Source: Phialophora verrucosa
Taxonomy: Eukaryota > Ascomycota > Eurotiomycetes > Chaetothyriales > Herpotrichiellaceae
Assembly: GCA_002099365.1 (NCBI GenBank)
Contig: MSED01000005.1
Span: forward strand, 62,001 to 126,000
Reading direction: 5' to 3'
Length of the DNA stretch: 64,000 bases
Every line of letters starts with the position of its first letter. Position 1 is the first letter of the stretch. Of the stretch, positions 45,001-55,973 are shown one piece after another. Under the pieces are notes generated by a model. That model had not been told where the DNA came from, searched no databases, and saw only the letters and a program-made list of their open reading frames with translations. The position numbers were made by a program, and so were the translations under genes.

Positions 45001-45212
45001 TCATCGTCGGGCTTCGCAATTTGGTTACCGATTACGCTTTGCAGAGTAGTTTAGTAAGTGATCATTCTATGGTCCTCCATGGTCTCGTTGTGGCGCCTGG
45101 AAGCGGCATGAAACTCGGCTCTGAAAGGCCACAATGCTACAAAACTCCAACGCCTTGCTCAACATCCCAGTCCCACGGTTATGGCCAGGGAGCGCCAGAC
45201 CATCAGCAGAAA

Positions 45213-46394
45213 TTATCGCACGACAGTCCCAATTCTGGCGCCTGCAGGTAAGTTTGCGAAAGACGGTGCTCCGGAGGTCATTGCTCCAGGTGCAGGACCA
45301 GGGGAAGCCGCCGCAGACATGGTACCGTCATATGGAGGCTCTTCGTCCTCGTCATCGTAGTATTCTTCATCACCCTCCACATCCTCTGCACCGCCGGCGG
45401 CTGTCTGGTCATCGTAAAGATTGCCAGCGGAAGCGTCCGGGTACGATGAGGGCTGAGGACCTGTAGCGGTCGGGCCGGTAGCGAACGATCGGGTGTAATC
45501 AGCTCCGCCGGTGTGTTCGACTGTGCCGTCGACAGTCTCCGGCAGGTAGGTGCCGTCTTCGAGATACTGTTCACCCTCTTCGTCTGGAAACTGTTCAGCC
45601 TCCTCGTCTGGGTACTGTCCGTCGTCCTCTGGATACTGCCCGTCATCCTCATCCTCTGGATATTGTCCGTCTTCCTCTTGGGGGTATTCTCCATCAGCCC
45701 CTGCGTCAATTTCTGGCTGAGGCTGTAGAGCTGCTTGCTCGGCTGCCCATTGTTGCTGATCCATTTTGTTCTGAAGAGCATACTGGCCAAGCCCAATGCC
45801 GCTTGAAACTACACTGTCAGCTGCAGTCCCCGCAACATTCCAGCCAATTTCTCCCAGGCGACCGCCTGTCTGGCTCGGCTGTTGCTGTGAAGTGGGCCCG
45901 TCGGCGAAGATACCACTGTCGAAGGGTTCCGAGCTGGCTTTGTGAGGTGCCGCTTGTCCAGTTGCCGGGTTGGAACCTGTGCCTGCCGGGCCAGACGAGC
46001 TGGGATGAGCAGGATGGTCATCACCAAAGATGCCACCCTCAAAGGGGTCCGAGTTTGCTTTATGCGGTGCTGCTTGTCCAGTTGCGGGTGCGGTGCTATG
46101 ATTTGTTGTGGGTTGGGAACCTGTGCCTGCAGGTCCTGACGGGTTGGAATGCGCAGGATGGTCATCTCCGAAGAACCCGCTGTCGAGGTTTGGGTCGCTT
46201 TTCTTCGGTGCGTTGTCGGGATGTGTTGCTGAGCCAGGGACGTCAGGGTGATTAACACCTCCTTCGGGCTTTGGAGGGGTAGGGTTGTGATGCTGTTGGG
46301 GGGCGTGGGTTGCTGCTGGCTCCGTATGTGGTTTCGCGGGCGCCGCCTTGTGGCCGCCTCCACCACCGATCTTCCCCAGCCTGAATTTTCCCAT
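45213..46394 (-). CDS. Low-complexity protein with FGDDHPAH repeats and acidic YPE-rich tail
   Basis: Single exon, 393 aa; family not recognised. Starts MGKFRLGKIGGGGGHK, then a Pro/His/Gln-rich stretch. Three diverging repeats follow: SGFFGDDHPAHSNPSGPAGT, GGIFGDDHPAHPSSSGPAGT and a shortened SGIFADGPTS, each preceded by a D/EP(N/F) pair and by QAAPHKA in two cases. A short ordered-looking segment (GRLGEIGWNVAGTAADSVVS) precedes a strongly acidic part with repeated GQYPEDE/EQFPDEE units (about residues 235-285; DNA near 45540-45690). No signal peptide or membrane helix. Predicted largely disordered by composition. First of five such genes in 16 kb. A TATA-like GTATAGTATAAAGG lies about 105 bp upstream. 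Confidence 0.75.
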   Translation of the reverse strand: MGKFRLGKIGGGGGHKAAPAKPHTEPAATHAPQQHHNPTPPKPEGGVNHPDVPGSATHPDNAPKKSDPNLDSGFFGDDHPAHSNPSGPAGTGSQPTTNHSTAPATGQAAPHKANSDPFEGGIFGDDHPAHPSSSGPAGTGSNPATGQAAPHKASSEPFDSGIFADGPTSQQQPSQTGGRLGEIGWNVAGTAADSVVSSGIGLGQYALQNKMDQQQWAAEQAALQPQPEIDAGADGEYPQEEDGQYPEDEDDGQYPEDDGQYPDEEAEQFPDEEGEQYLEDGTYLPETVDGTVEHTGGADYTRSFATGPTATGPQPSSYPDASAGNLYDDQTAAGGAEDVEGDEEYYDDEDEEPPYDGTMSAAASPGPAPGAMTSGAPSFANLPAGARIGTVVR

Positions 46395-46474
46395 ATTGCA
46401 GTGATGGACGGGATGGAATGCTACAAGACGGAGTGGGAGAGATCAAAGATGATTTCACAGTTTGGTCTTCAAGT

Positions 46475-46598
46475 GGATTGGATGGTTGTCTCGTAGTCCT
46501 TTATACTATACAGGGTAGTTGGATGGGTGTTACGTCTTCGAGCCTTATACTACTAAGTAGCTAGGGGAGCTGGATGGCTGTCTACGCCTTCGAGCCCT
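46475..46598. repeat. Imperfect tandem repeat in promoter of the FGDDHPAH gene
   Basis: Three related segments share GGATGG...GTCT/GTCTTCGAGCC: 46475-46500, 46517-46545 and 46568-46598. TTATACTA precedes the second and third (46501, 46545). The spacing is about 44-51 bp. Confidence 0.6.
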
Positions 46599-47620
46599 GT
46601 CTACGGTCCGTATAACCGGACTCTCGTAACGCAGACCGATTGTTTGGATTCTACCCTTGACACTTCCTTGCCGCATATACCAAATTTGGTGGTGGTCTAG
46701 CGAGTAGTGCTCGCAAGCGACATCGCGATCTGGCTGCCCCAGGGGGCTCATGCTGAGATATTGTGTACAATCAAGCTTGGAGCTATTCCTGGCCATCGGG
46801 GACAACGGAGGCTGTACAGCGATATCAATGCTATGGGCGGTCGAGTCAGTGTTCCGCACACGCCCGTCTTACTTTCCGGGTCGAAGCGCACTTTGTGTAT
46901 CTCACGCAAGGACGTACCCACGACCTGACATTGGCCACTTTGCCTTCGGACGTGACCCTTCTAATCACCCTTGGGCGCATGGGGGTGGGAATAAGCAGGC
47001 CGCCCAATTCCAGTTAGCGGGTGAACCAAGAAAAGCTTTGTAAATTACCGTTACGGCGGTCTTTTCACGAAACACGCTAGTACCATGATTGGTGGGAGAT
47101 CCCTGCTTGGCGCGCTAGAGGCTTCAGCCTCTTTCCATATAGCATACGTGAGTAGCTATAGCGGCGCTACTCGTACAAGGTAAACCCCGCCCTCCAAGGT
47201 GGCTATGTGGCATTCCATACAAGTTCATGCATGAGTGAGGTGTAGCTCCAGTTTGGGCGCCTCGGCCAGACAGAGAACGAGGGGGTAAGCCGAGGGAGGT
47301 TCTGGCGTCTCTTCCGCCTCTGTAGGTCTTTCTGCCTCCGGCCCAAGTTGCTGTCGACTTCGCGGGCCGAATCGACCGAATCGGGTTCCTGTACTGTGCA
47401 GTGCTTTTGGCTATTCTCGTCAGTCAGTGCCAGTCTGATTGAGTCTCGGGCTTATTGGGGAAGATCAGCGGCTGAGCCTGTCGCAGAACCCGCAAGAACC
47501 ACATGGCTCTGCCGGCCCCTGGGCTCTGCTCTCCATTTCCATCTGGACAGCTATGCTCAGCCTCCAGCAACAGCATGTGAGCTAGCTACTATTTTTGCCC
47601 TATTGACATTTATTCAAGGG

Positions 47621-47630
47621 AGATATAAGG
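47621..47630 (+). promoter_or_regulatory. TATA box of the His-rich gene (GATATAAGG)
   Basis: AGATATAAGG, 191 bp before the ATG. A CAN-triplet leader begins about 38 bp downstream at 47662. The same layout is found before the 60388 gene. Confidence 0.55.
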
Positions 47631-47661
47631 AGCCAAGGTCTTGGGATTGAGCCAAGAGCAG

Positions 47662-47699
47662 CACAACAACAAAGCAGCCATCACCACCACCACCACCAT
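47662..47699 (+). repeat. CAA/CAC triplet-rich leader
   Basis: CACAACAACAAAGCAGCC followed by six CAC-type triplets; lies where the 5' end of the transcript is expected. Confidence 0.5.
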
Positions 47700-47814
47700 C
47701 CTCTTCTGCACCTTTTTATTAAGTCACAGAGCCATACATACCTACCAGCCTACCCGACACCTTGTTGCCTTCTCCACACAAGGTTTTCCCAACCTCCAAC
47801 CCCACTCCTTCAGA

Positions 47815-48417
47815 ATGGTTTTCGATCACGCAGTCGAGGAGGCCGAGCACGGCTTCGACCACATCATCCACGGCATTCACGACGTTGCAGATGCGGTCGA
47901 GGACCTGTTCCACCACGACGGCAGCAGTGATGACTGCCATGACGATGGCCATTACGACGGTTCAGAAGACTATGATTGCGAGGACGACGGCTCCGGCCAC
48001 CACAAGGACGGCTCCGACGGTCATCACGACGGCGGACATGACGGATCGTGGGATGGCAGCGATCACAGCCACTCTCACGGCAGCGACGACCACTCGCACT
48101 CAGGTGGAGGTACGTTATTTGCGCAGCATCACCCGTCACGGAGACGACCCTTGGTTCGAACATTGAATTGGTAAATACTGACTCTCGTCGCAGAGCACGA
48201 TGGCAGTGGAGGCCAACACGACTGGAATCAGCACGGCGACCACGACTATCACAGCGGCCACGGCGGTCACGACGAACATGGCCACCACGATGGGATGGGC
48301 GGACATTCAGGAGGCCATGGCGGTTGGGGCGGCCATGGCGGTCATGGTGACCACCACGGCGGCAGCTCAGGTGCCGATGACTGCCACCAACAGGAAGACG
48401 AGTGCCACGGAATGTAA
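47815..48417 (+). CDS. Histidine/aspartate/glycine-rich protein, possible metal binder
   Basis: Exons 47815-48109 and 48194-48417 (172 aa); family not recognised. The first 35 residues look helical and amphipathic (MVFDHAVEEAEHGFDHIIHG, VADAVEDLFHHDG). The rest is made almost wholly of H, D, G and S: DDCHDDGHYDGSEDYDC, HHKDGSDGHHDGGHDG, HSHSHGSDDHSHSGG, then HGGHGGWGGHGGHGDHHGG and a Cys-bearing end DDCHQQEDECHGM. Such His/Asp/Cys density can chelate Zn, Ni or Cu, which is inference. The intron has a GTACGT donor and joins SGG to EHDGSGG; the downstream part keeps the same bias, which supports the splice. No signal peptide. The ATG is preceded by TTCAGA; leader and TATA box are described separately. 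Confidence 0.78.
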
Positions 48418-50284
48418 ATTTTCATGTCTTCAAGCGCGTATCTATCCGGCTTTGGAATTTGTGACTGGGGTCCAAGGACCGCTGAAAGGGTGTCTTCTGT
48501 GTCGGCTTGGGAGGGTGCTGTGACCCCTTTGGAAGACGGAGAATGGAAATATTGGGCTTGATGATTTCCCTACACCCTATTTTGTCGGTCGTTCTAATGC
48601 ATTCCTGTTGTTGCATAATCCATCCTCATCGATGCTTCCTCCTCGTATCCTTAAGCGATGGCTACATGCTGGGCGCCTTCCGCGCCTCTTTCGCACTTCC
48701 GGAATCCCGCACCCGAGAGAGTGATCCTGGCCTTGCAAATTCGGAGTCCTAGCAGGTCATATCTTTGCAGACGCAGAGGAGAACCCAAGCTCTGCTGTCA
48801 TCAAGCAGCAACGCCGGCCTAGGAGTTCCCAGATCTTGTCTCCTCCTGGAGGATTTAAGTCTATCTCAACTACAGATAAGCAGAAGGCAGTTTGGAGCCT
48901 TCTCGACTGCATGATGACTCTGCGGCTGGAGCTCCTCGAGACCAAGGTTACTTTCTCCATAACAATACGATTTACGCTTGCTTCGTGTGCAGCACACGGT
49001 TGAGCATTGTATCGCTAATCCGGGCTGACTGCCAACAATCGACTTGAATACAGAGTTGTCTTCTCTCACACGAAGAACCATCCAGGAAGATAGCATCATC
49101 TTGGGAACACAAAGCTTGGCCTCAGTTCGTGTTGGAAGGCCCAGCATCTGTCAAAGCTTCTCACCGGAAATCCCGGGGAGAGTGATCAGGTTCTTCAAAT
49201 CGACCGTGAGATACGATGTGGCAAATACCAATGCCCTTCGATCTGTACACTGTAAGGGTACAGGGCTCAACTTCAGCTTGCGAGACGGAGCGTGTCCTCT
49301 CACTTGTGCGAGACAGCCGGTTATGACTGGCCGGACAGCGTTCGCTCCGTGTCCAGCGTAAGGGCGGCATGCTGATTGGATGTACACGCGGTCGGCATGT
49401 TCCGTCAAGGTCGAGGCACAGAAAGGATGGGCGGGAGTAATCATCTCTGCCGCACGCCGCCGCGAGCAGACTTCAGCGAGGAAGATAACAGGATGGCCGG
49501 GTACGAACATGAGAACAGGTCCCGCCAAACCAAGCCTGTCTCTCCCCTAGCGGTTGCTGATGTAAAAACACGCCTAAATTGTGTCGGGCGTTCCAACACA
49601 GCTCCGATCACAGTCGAAGCTCCTCTTGTCCATGAGTAATGGACAGGGAAGGGTGAGTAGTACGGGTAGTATTGTAGGTACGGCCTCCGACATGCGACGA
49701 CAGGGCCTCCGGCACCGAAATGGCGAGAGGGGTCAGTCAATTCATTAACTTTGATTGCTCTAAGTATTGCTGATGTGGGGGGAGGGGGTGTTGGTGGTGG
49801 GAGAACAGCCAGCCTTGCCTTACAGCCGCCACGCGCAGCTGCTGGTACTACTGTATACTACTGTGCAGTATTACCACCGCCCGCCCCGGTCCATAGACAG
49901 CTCGTCCCATTCATCCCAAATTAGCATATGAACAGCCTCGTCTGACGGCCTCCAGAGCTGCCGACTGTCCATCCGACAGTGTGCTCGCCCTCTCCACACG
50001 TGAGCCTTGATCTCTCCCTACGGTAATCGGGTGCTAAAATTGGCTTGGCTCAGCCCTCGACCAGGCAGAGCAGCCCCCTCCCACTATATCTGCAGATCAG
50101 AATAAAACTATGGCGAACAGATTCCTGCCCGCATATTTCTCTTGCTCCATGCAATTCACTCGTTAGCAAATATCAAAACATTTGTGTGTCAATCATTACA
50201 GTTTCTCGCTCTGCTGCTGTGTCAAACAACTCACCTTCCTTTTACTTCGTTTAATCGTTCGCGCAACACACACACTCCCTCAAG
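48418..50284. other. Intergenic region (1.9 kb)
   Basis: Short ORFs on both strands without recognisable family. The last 250 bp should be the promoter and leader of the Fig1-like gene (CACTATATCTGC near 50082; CA-rich GCGCAACACACACACTCCC just before the ATG). Confidence 0.4.
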
Positions 50285-51582
50285 ATGAACGCCATGCAGA
50301 GTATGGGCCAGGGGATGGGCTCCGGCATTTCACAGTATTGGAAGAAGCACATAGCTGGTATGTTTTTGGGGACCAGCCGTTTCCCAAGCAGCAGTTGCTG
50401 ACCACACCGAGCACAGACAGCGTTTGGCTCCGGCTTTTTGTATACCTGTTGGGCGCTTTGGCCATCTTGTTCCAGAGTAAGTGGGCTGGGCTTTGATCTC
50501 CTGGGTTCGTCCTCTAATCCACCGCACTCAGGTCTTGTCATTCTCGGAGATGTCCCTGGCGCTCAGGGTAGTGGGAGTGGTACGTCGGGGTACTATCTGT
50601 TACAATTTAATTCGGCGGATGGGTATGCGACGACGCGGCTTCGCATCGGGTACACGGCCATGTGCTGCTCGCTCTCGGACGGCCCCGAGCACTGTGCCAT
50701 CACCGTCGGCAAGGACCACGACTCCAACATCCGGTTCCTGTCGACCGGCAACAACAACAAGCAGGACTTCGAGCAGCTGCCTGCCAACGCCACCCTGAAC
50801 ACCGTCCTGTACGACATCGCCTCGTCGCTGCAGAACGACGTCTTCATCGTCTTCCCCGCCATCCCCGGCATGTTCCTCGCGCTCGGCGTCGTCATGTATA
50901 TCATTTACGGCGCGTTGAACAAGCCATGGGTCGGCCCGGCGTCTTCGTGGAGACAGTCCCAACGAAACCGCAGACTCGACATCATGCGTCTGATCATGAT
51001 CGTCCTGATCGGCGCCAGCATCGTGTTCAGCTTCGCGGCCGCCGTGTCGAATTCACAAATGTTTGCCGCCGTGCAGCTGGCGACGAGCCACAACAAGCAA
51101 CAGCCCGGCATCTTCCAGGTCACCAAAGGCACGAGCGCGCTGGCGCTGCATTGGCTGGCCGTCATCTCCACGATCGGCTTCTTCATCGGTATCGTGAAGA
51201 CGCACGTCGAGATCAGCAGCGTCCGCGTCAAGGTCAACCCCGAGGACACGGCAGGAACGTCGGGCGCGCAATCCTTCCAAGCCAACGGCGACACGATCGA
51301 GCGGTCGTCGCTGCTCAAGGATGCCGAACCTAGTAAGTTGCCCTTGTCATTTCTCCGGCGTCCACCATGGTTCAAAGCTAACAGATGACAACAGTGGCCA
51401 TAAATCCAGCCGGACTGGGCCCACAAGCTCCAAGCGGAGCCGGTGGAGCTATGGGCGGAGCACGCGGCGGAGCGATGGGCGCTCGAGGAGGCATGGCTGG
51501 CCGCGGAGGCGCCATGGGACGAGGCGGCATGGGCATGAGAGGCGCGGCCGGTGGTATGCGCGGAAGAGGACGAGGCATGTAA
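50285..51582 (+). CDS. Fig1-like four-helix membrane protein with Gly/Arg/Met-rich tail
   Basis: Exons 50285-50357, 50417-50476, 50532-51332 and 51395-51582 (373 aa). Four hydrophobic segments: about 27-50 (LRLFVYLLGALAILFQSLVI), 165-190 (FIVFPAIPGMFLALGVVMYI), 210-232 (LIMIVLIGASIVFSFAAAV) and 262-285 (HWLAVISTIGFFIGIV). The first outer loop holds LRIGYTAMCCSLSDGPEHC, like the GY...C...C motif of Fig1, the claudin-like calcium-influx and membrane-fusion protein; the assignment is by topology and this motif. The last exon codes for GGARGGAMGARGGMAGRGG-type RGG repeats, unusual for such a protein. A second acceptor 10 nt upstream (51384) would give a different, Arg/Ser-rich tail. Confidence 0.75.
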
Positions 51583-53706
51583 GCCACCAACGCCAACGCC
51601 AACGCCAATTCGGACGGCCGTGGGGAGGGCCCATTGTAATCACGTCTTCTTTAGCGCCAGCATTTTCGGGTCAAAAGGGCCAGGACGGACGGCACCGTTC
51701 AAGGGTAATGAATGATATTAAGACTGGCATTTTCGACCAGCTTCAGAATCGAAATCAGATATCCATTGGGTATTCAAACACAGAATCAATTATTGAAGCG
51801 AACGATGCCATAACGCGCACTTTGATGCTGAGTGTTTGCAGTTCGAGTTTCTTGCTGCGTCTGGTCGCCGGTTGTCAGCGGCGCCTACGAGTGGGCGGTG
51901 GTAATGTCCGCAAATACCGCCCATTGGCCCAACCTTAACGGTTATGCTGCGGAGCCCGCCCCGAAGCCCACGCCAATCACCGCCGCGGGAGGGTTACACA
52001 GGACTCGTTTTCCGCACGCTTAGATGACTCGATCCCTTGCTGTACTTGGCTTTTTCTACCTCGTAAGTATCACTCCTGTCAAGGCCTGCAGCAGTCATAC
52101 ATTTGTACATCGCGAGCGAGTACGAGGTTCGAGTGCACTTCACATTCGACATGCTCGTGTTGTTATCAGAGAGGACAGCAGCAGCAGCAACCTTGGTATC
52201 GATTTAAGATGTCCCGCCTACTGCTGAACAAGGATATAACCCCTGTGCCGAGCCGTTCAGTCTTACTCTCCCACACACACAGTGCACCATAAAGAATGAA
52301 CAATGGTCGCTTGTAATCTGATCTCCCGGAGCGATGGTCTCGCCCTCTCTTTTTCTTCCTCTCCGGGTAATCTCATCCATCGTCAGCAGCAGCAGTTGTC
52401 TAAGAGCTCAGCTTGAGAATCCCATGCTCGTGGGGGAGAATAGTAGTTCATGCGGCAGTTCCCCGCCCGCACGCCCGCCAATCCTTACACGAGTTGCAGC
52501 CAGTGGGTGGCGCTGCCGTCCGTAGTAGAAGCTCAACTCTCCCTGCCTGCCTCCTGCCCCCTCGCCTAAAGAAAAAGAGTAAAGTAAGCCACAAGTTACT
52601 TGCTTGGTTCGGAGGAACAATAGTGTTCAGGCAGGTACGTTACTGCTTACCGTAGCTACATGCAAATGTGTGCATGCCGGTAAGCGAAGTCACTCGCTAG
52701 CTAATACTATCTGTACGAGTCCTGTGTAGTCGGTCCTGAGGAACCAGTAAGAGCAAACGAGCGTAACTCGTACTAGTAGGCGGTACGGAGCACATGCTAG
52801 GATCGACCGCAGTGTCACGAGTGTTCCAGTCTAACCGGAGGGAGACAGTGTGCGTCCGAGCACGAACGTGGGCTGATTCGACCTCTCGCTGGGGCGGGCG
52901 CTAGTGGTTGCTGGACCATTTCTGAATTTGGCTCTGGCTCGAGGCGCCTGTTATTTTCCATCGATCGCCATGGAGGCTTGGTGAGCTTAGTAGTGGTGCC
53001 AGGCCAGGTGCCCAGGCGTCCGATCCTGCGGGGGCGCGCGCGATCAACCAGGCGATAGCACGCCCTCGTGTGATTGGGAATCTGCTGGAGGTAGTGGGGG
53101 AGCGTCAGCCTTGGCGCGGGCCCCAGCGCCCGTGTGAATTCTATTTTGCTAAGCACGAGTACTATTTTCTCACTGAACTACGAGTAGTACTGACTGGCCG
53201 GGCGCCATGTGTTTGGTTGTCGCCGCGGGGTTGGTTGGTCCGCTCACTCAAGCTGCGAGCTAAGGAGGACCACGGTGACAATTATTACCAGGGCAAGTAC
53301 GAAGCTCCGCTGGAGGATGCGCAGCAGTCGGTGTGAGTGCGCTTCGCCCTCATCTTGTGGCCGACTCCAGCTTAGCTACTCACTTGCGCTATTGCTGTCA
53401 CTGTCCGAAAGATTGTGCGCCGGTGAAGCGCAGAGACATCCCGCGTAGCACCCATGGCAAGACCACAGCACACCGGTGTCTAGAGACGCCCTGTTGCCGG
53501 CCTGTTGCAAGATGCCAACAGCAATAGCCGATACCCCGCGCACGTCAGAATCTATTGGATCATTAAATATGGATTGTGGAAGATTAAGAATTTTTGTTAT
53601 GTACATACATACGCTGCATTAGTACCATGATCAGTTGCAGCTTGGCTGATCCGCCAAGGCAATCTTCAAATTAACAGCTCCTGTAATTCGGCCGCTGCCC
53701 GTTGTG
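51583..53706. other. Convergent intergenic region (2.1 kb)
   Basis: Immediately after the stop there is a short GCCAAC hexanucleotide repeat (about 51588-51607). Otherwise only short ORFs; no gene recognised. Confidence 0.4.
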
Positions 53707-54940
53707 TCATCTAAACTCGTCTCCGTACTGGTTGTAGTCCCTGTCGTCGCCGACCAGCGTGCGCCGTGACGAATACCCGTCCCAGTCCCGAGAGTCGGGA
53801 GGGTACATGTAGTAGGGGATCGGCTTTCTCCTGCCCATCGGCGGCATGTCGTATCCTTCGTACTGTCTTAGGGGGGAATGTGTCCGACGACTTGACCCGA
53901 TGCACAGCGTGGCTGTCGTGGTCAAGGTCGAGATGAATAAAAGGGCGACCGCAATCCAGATCATCGCCATAAAGTAGTTCCCTTGCGATGCGGTGACGCC
54001 AATGTCGTCCCCGTTCGCGTTGATCCCATTCACAACAATCGTCACAATGGCAGTCGCAATGCCAGAACAAATGGTCAGAGCTAACAATGCAATCTACCAC
54101 CGTCACCGTCAGAATCAGAGTGCGCCAATGCTGTATGTAATCAAGGAGGCACTTACCACAGAAGTTACGAACAAGAATTTCGCCGTGGCCTTGGTGGCCC
54201 GGAACAGACTCAAAAACGCCGCCAATGTCGCTAGAATGAGAGACGCAAGTCCCACGAGCAAGAAGCCGATAAAGGCAGAACCCGCCGAATTCACGTACGT
54301 GAACGCATTGGTGATCCCGTGGGGCCAGTCCAGGTCCGACAGCGAGAGTTCGACGCCCAGCGCTTGACCGGCCCTCTTGATGGCGGACTCGATGATGTCG
54401 ACGAGATTGAAGTGCCGACCTAGTGACGGGGTTTCGCAGTGGGTGAGAACCGCCGAACCACTTGGGTCCGTATAGTTCGGCAGATAGCTGCCCTCGCAGT
54501 AGTTGATAGTGAAGACCGAGTAGAACGGAGCAATGTCGAGCTTCGCGGTGCCCACCGACAGCGTGCCATTGATGACAGCGGTGCCGTTGATGGTCAGCGT
54601 TCCGTTGACGATCTCGGCACAATTGCAGCCTGGTGCAAGCGGTGTCAGTTAAGATGGCTTCCTCGACAAGGGTAAGTGCACGACGGGGTTTCGCAAGCAA
54701 CGACAACATGGACGGGGTCCTCACCGTTACCAGTGCCATTGTTGAACTCGGTATTTGCTATTTGGGCGGCGCTGATCTGATTCCTGTCAGCCAGCATTCA
54801 GGCCACGGAAAGACTCCACTCACGGTGAACATGTCCAAGGTCGGAAGCGTCGACGTGGTGTATCCTGCCAGTAACACCATGAACATCAAAGCCGTAGACG
54901 CCAGCGCTGAGAGCAGCGTCAACAAGGGTGGGAATCGCAT
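53707..54940 (-). CDS. SUR7/PalI-family four-helix membrane protein
   Basis: Exons 54940-54824, 54776-54725, 54629-54157 and 54093-53707 (342 aa). Helix 1 is at the N-terminus (LLTLLSALASTALMFMVLLA). The outer loop is rich in N-glycosylation sequons (NGT repeated several times) and contains YSVFTINYCEGSY, which matches the Y-x-V...YCEG motif of SUR7/PalI proteins. Three further helices follow: SAFIGFLLVGLASLILATLA, IALLALTICSGIATAIVTIV and FMAMIWIAVALLFISTLTTT. The cytosolic tail is Tyr/Arg-rich (RRKPIPYYMYPPDSRDWDGY). SUR7 proteins mark eisosome/MCC plasma-membrane domains; PalI relatives sense pH. Choice between them is not possible by eye. It lies between disordered-protein genes. Confidence 0.85.
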
Positions 54941-55973
54941 CGCAATCCCCCCGACCGAGGAACAGCACAACGGAGACGACGCCGAGAAGTGTCAATAGAC
55001 GGTACGGAGTATCTCTCGGGCAGAATGTAAAGAGTGACTGTGGTGTGAAGTCGAAACCTCGTAAAGAGTGACTAGTATGCAAGAGAGTGTGCAACAAAGG
55101 GAAATGCAGGAACGAGAATGCCAGGGCGTGATTAAACATAACAGACAAAATAATCAGTGCCTGCTGCGGATGCCCCCAGTGGTGCGAGGCGCATGCCGCA
55201 AAGCTCACTGTCCACTGTGACTCTAGTGCTATACATACAGCCTTCTTCCCCAGCCGGCCTTGCGGTAGATACAGAGTCCGATGCGGTGTCCATTGACTTC
55301 GCCGTACAAAAGGGGAGAAGGGGGGGGGTTGGGGCCGCTTTTGCCACCAGTATCATCCGCCCACCAAAAATACACGAGCCACTTGCTTCGAGTATTATAA
55401 ACCCACTATTACTGACCAACCATGCTTATTTTAGGATGCCTGGCATGTTATCCGTTTCTGAAACAGCTTCGCCGCCGGTTGATTTCGAGTCTAACCCCAT
55501 CGACACAAACGTTCGACATGCCAGAGCGGGGCACCTCCACCTTCTACTATCGAACGCTCCCCATACGCGCAGACCGCTGGCTTCTTTCGTCCTTCTGACT
55601 TCGGGGAATTCATCTAGTGTACGGTGGACCAGATGCCTGTCTGTCTCGACGAAATTTCTGTAGGAATAATAGAAGGCATCTGATTAGCATGGCCCGCGGC
55701 GAATATCAGATGTGCTCAGGATCTATCGCCCTTTATGTAATCTCTCTCTATTGCTCTCGGATTGAAAAGCGATTCTTGCTTCGCCGCTCCCACGTTGTAT
55801 GAAGGGGTCTCTGATTTTGGGCAAATATGACAAGGCACCTTGCGTCAATATCACATTTCTGTTATTGTAGTAAACAAGGGTATCCGTATCATCTATGAAT
55901 TTATTTTGATGCTTGAACTGTACATAATTCACCAGCGCCAACCTCAAATCATAAACCCCCTGAACAATCATGC
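54941..55973. other. Intergenic region (1.0 kb)
   Basis: Promoter of the SUR7-like gene and 3' flank of the next minus-strand gene. Contains a G run near 55322 and an AT-rich 3' part (55680-55970). No gene recognised. Confidence 0.4.

Larger units (their letters stand above)
46395..47814. promoter_or_regulatory. Divergent region between two low-complexity genes
   Basis: 1.4 kb shared by the FGDDHPAH-repeat gene (minus) and the His-rich gene (plus). It contains an imperfect repeat at 46475-46598, TATA candidates on both strands and a CAN-triplet leader on the plus side. No gene recognised. Confidence 0.5.

Noticed and set aside
45540..45700. Regular short repeats that might suggest a CRISPR-like array
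   Set aside because: They are in-frame coding repeats (GQYPEDE-type) in a fungal gene; units vary and have no spacers.
50662..51333. Plus-strand ORF of 223 residues rich in Arg and His
   Set aside because: Out-of-frame shadow of the large exon of the Fig1-like gene, kept open by high GC.
51583..53706. Possible extra gene in the 2.1-kb gap
   Set aside because: All ORFs are short, overlap on both strands and show no recognisable motif.
53711..54739. Minus-strand ORF of 342 residues in another frame
   Set aside because: It overlaps the SUR7-like exons; that frame has the membrane helices and the YCEG motif, this one has none.
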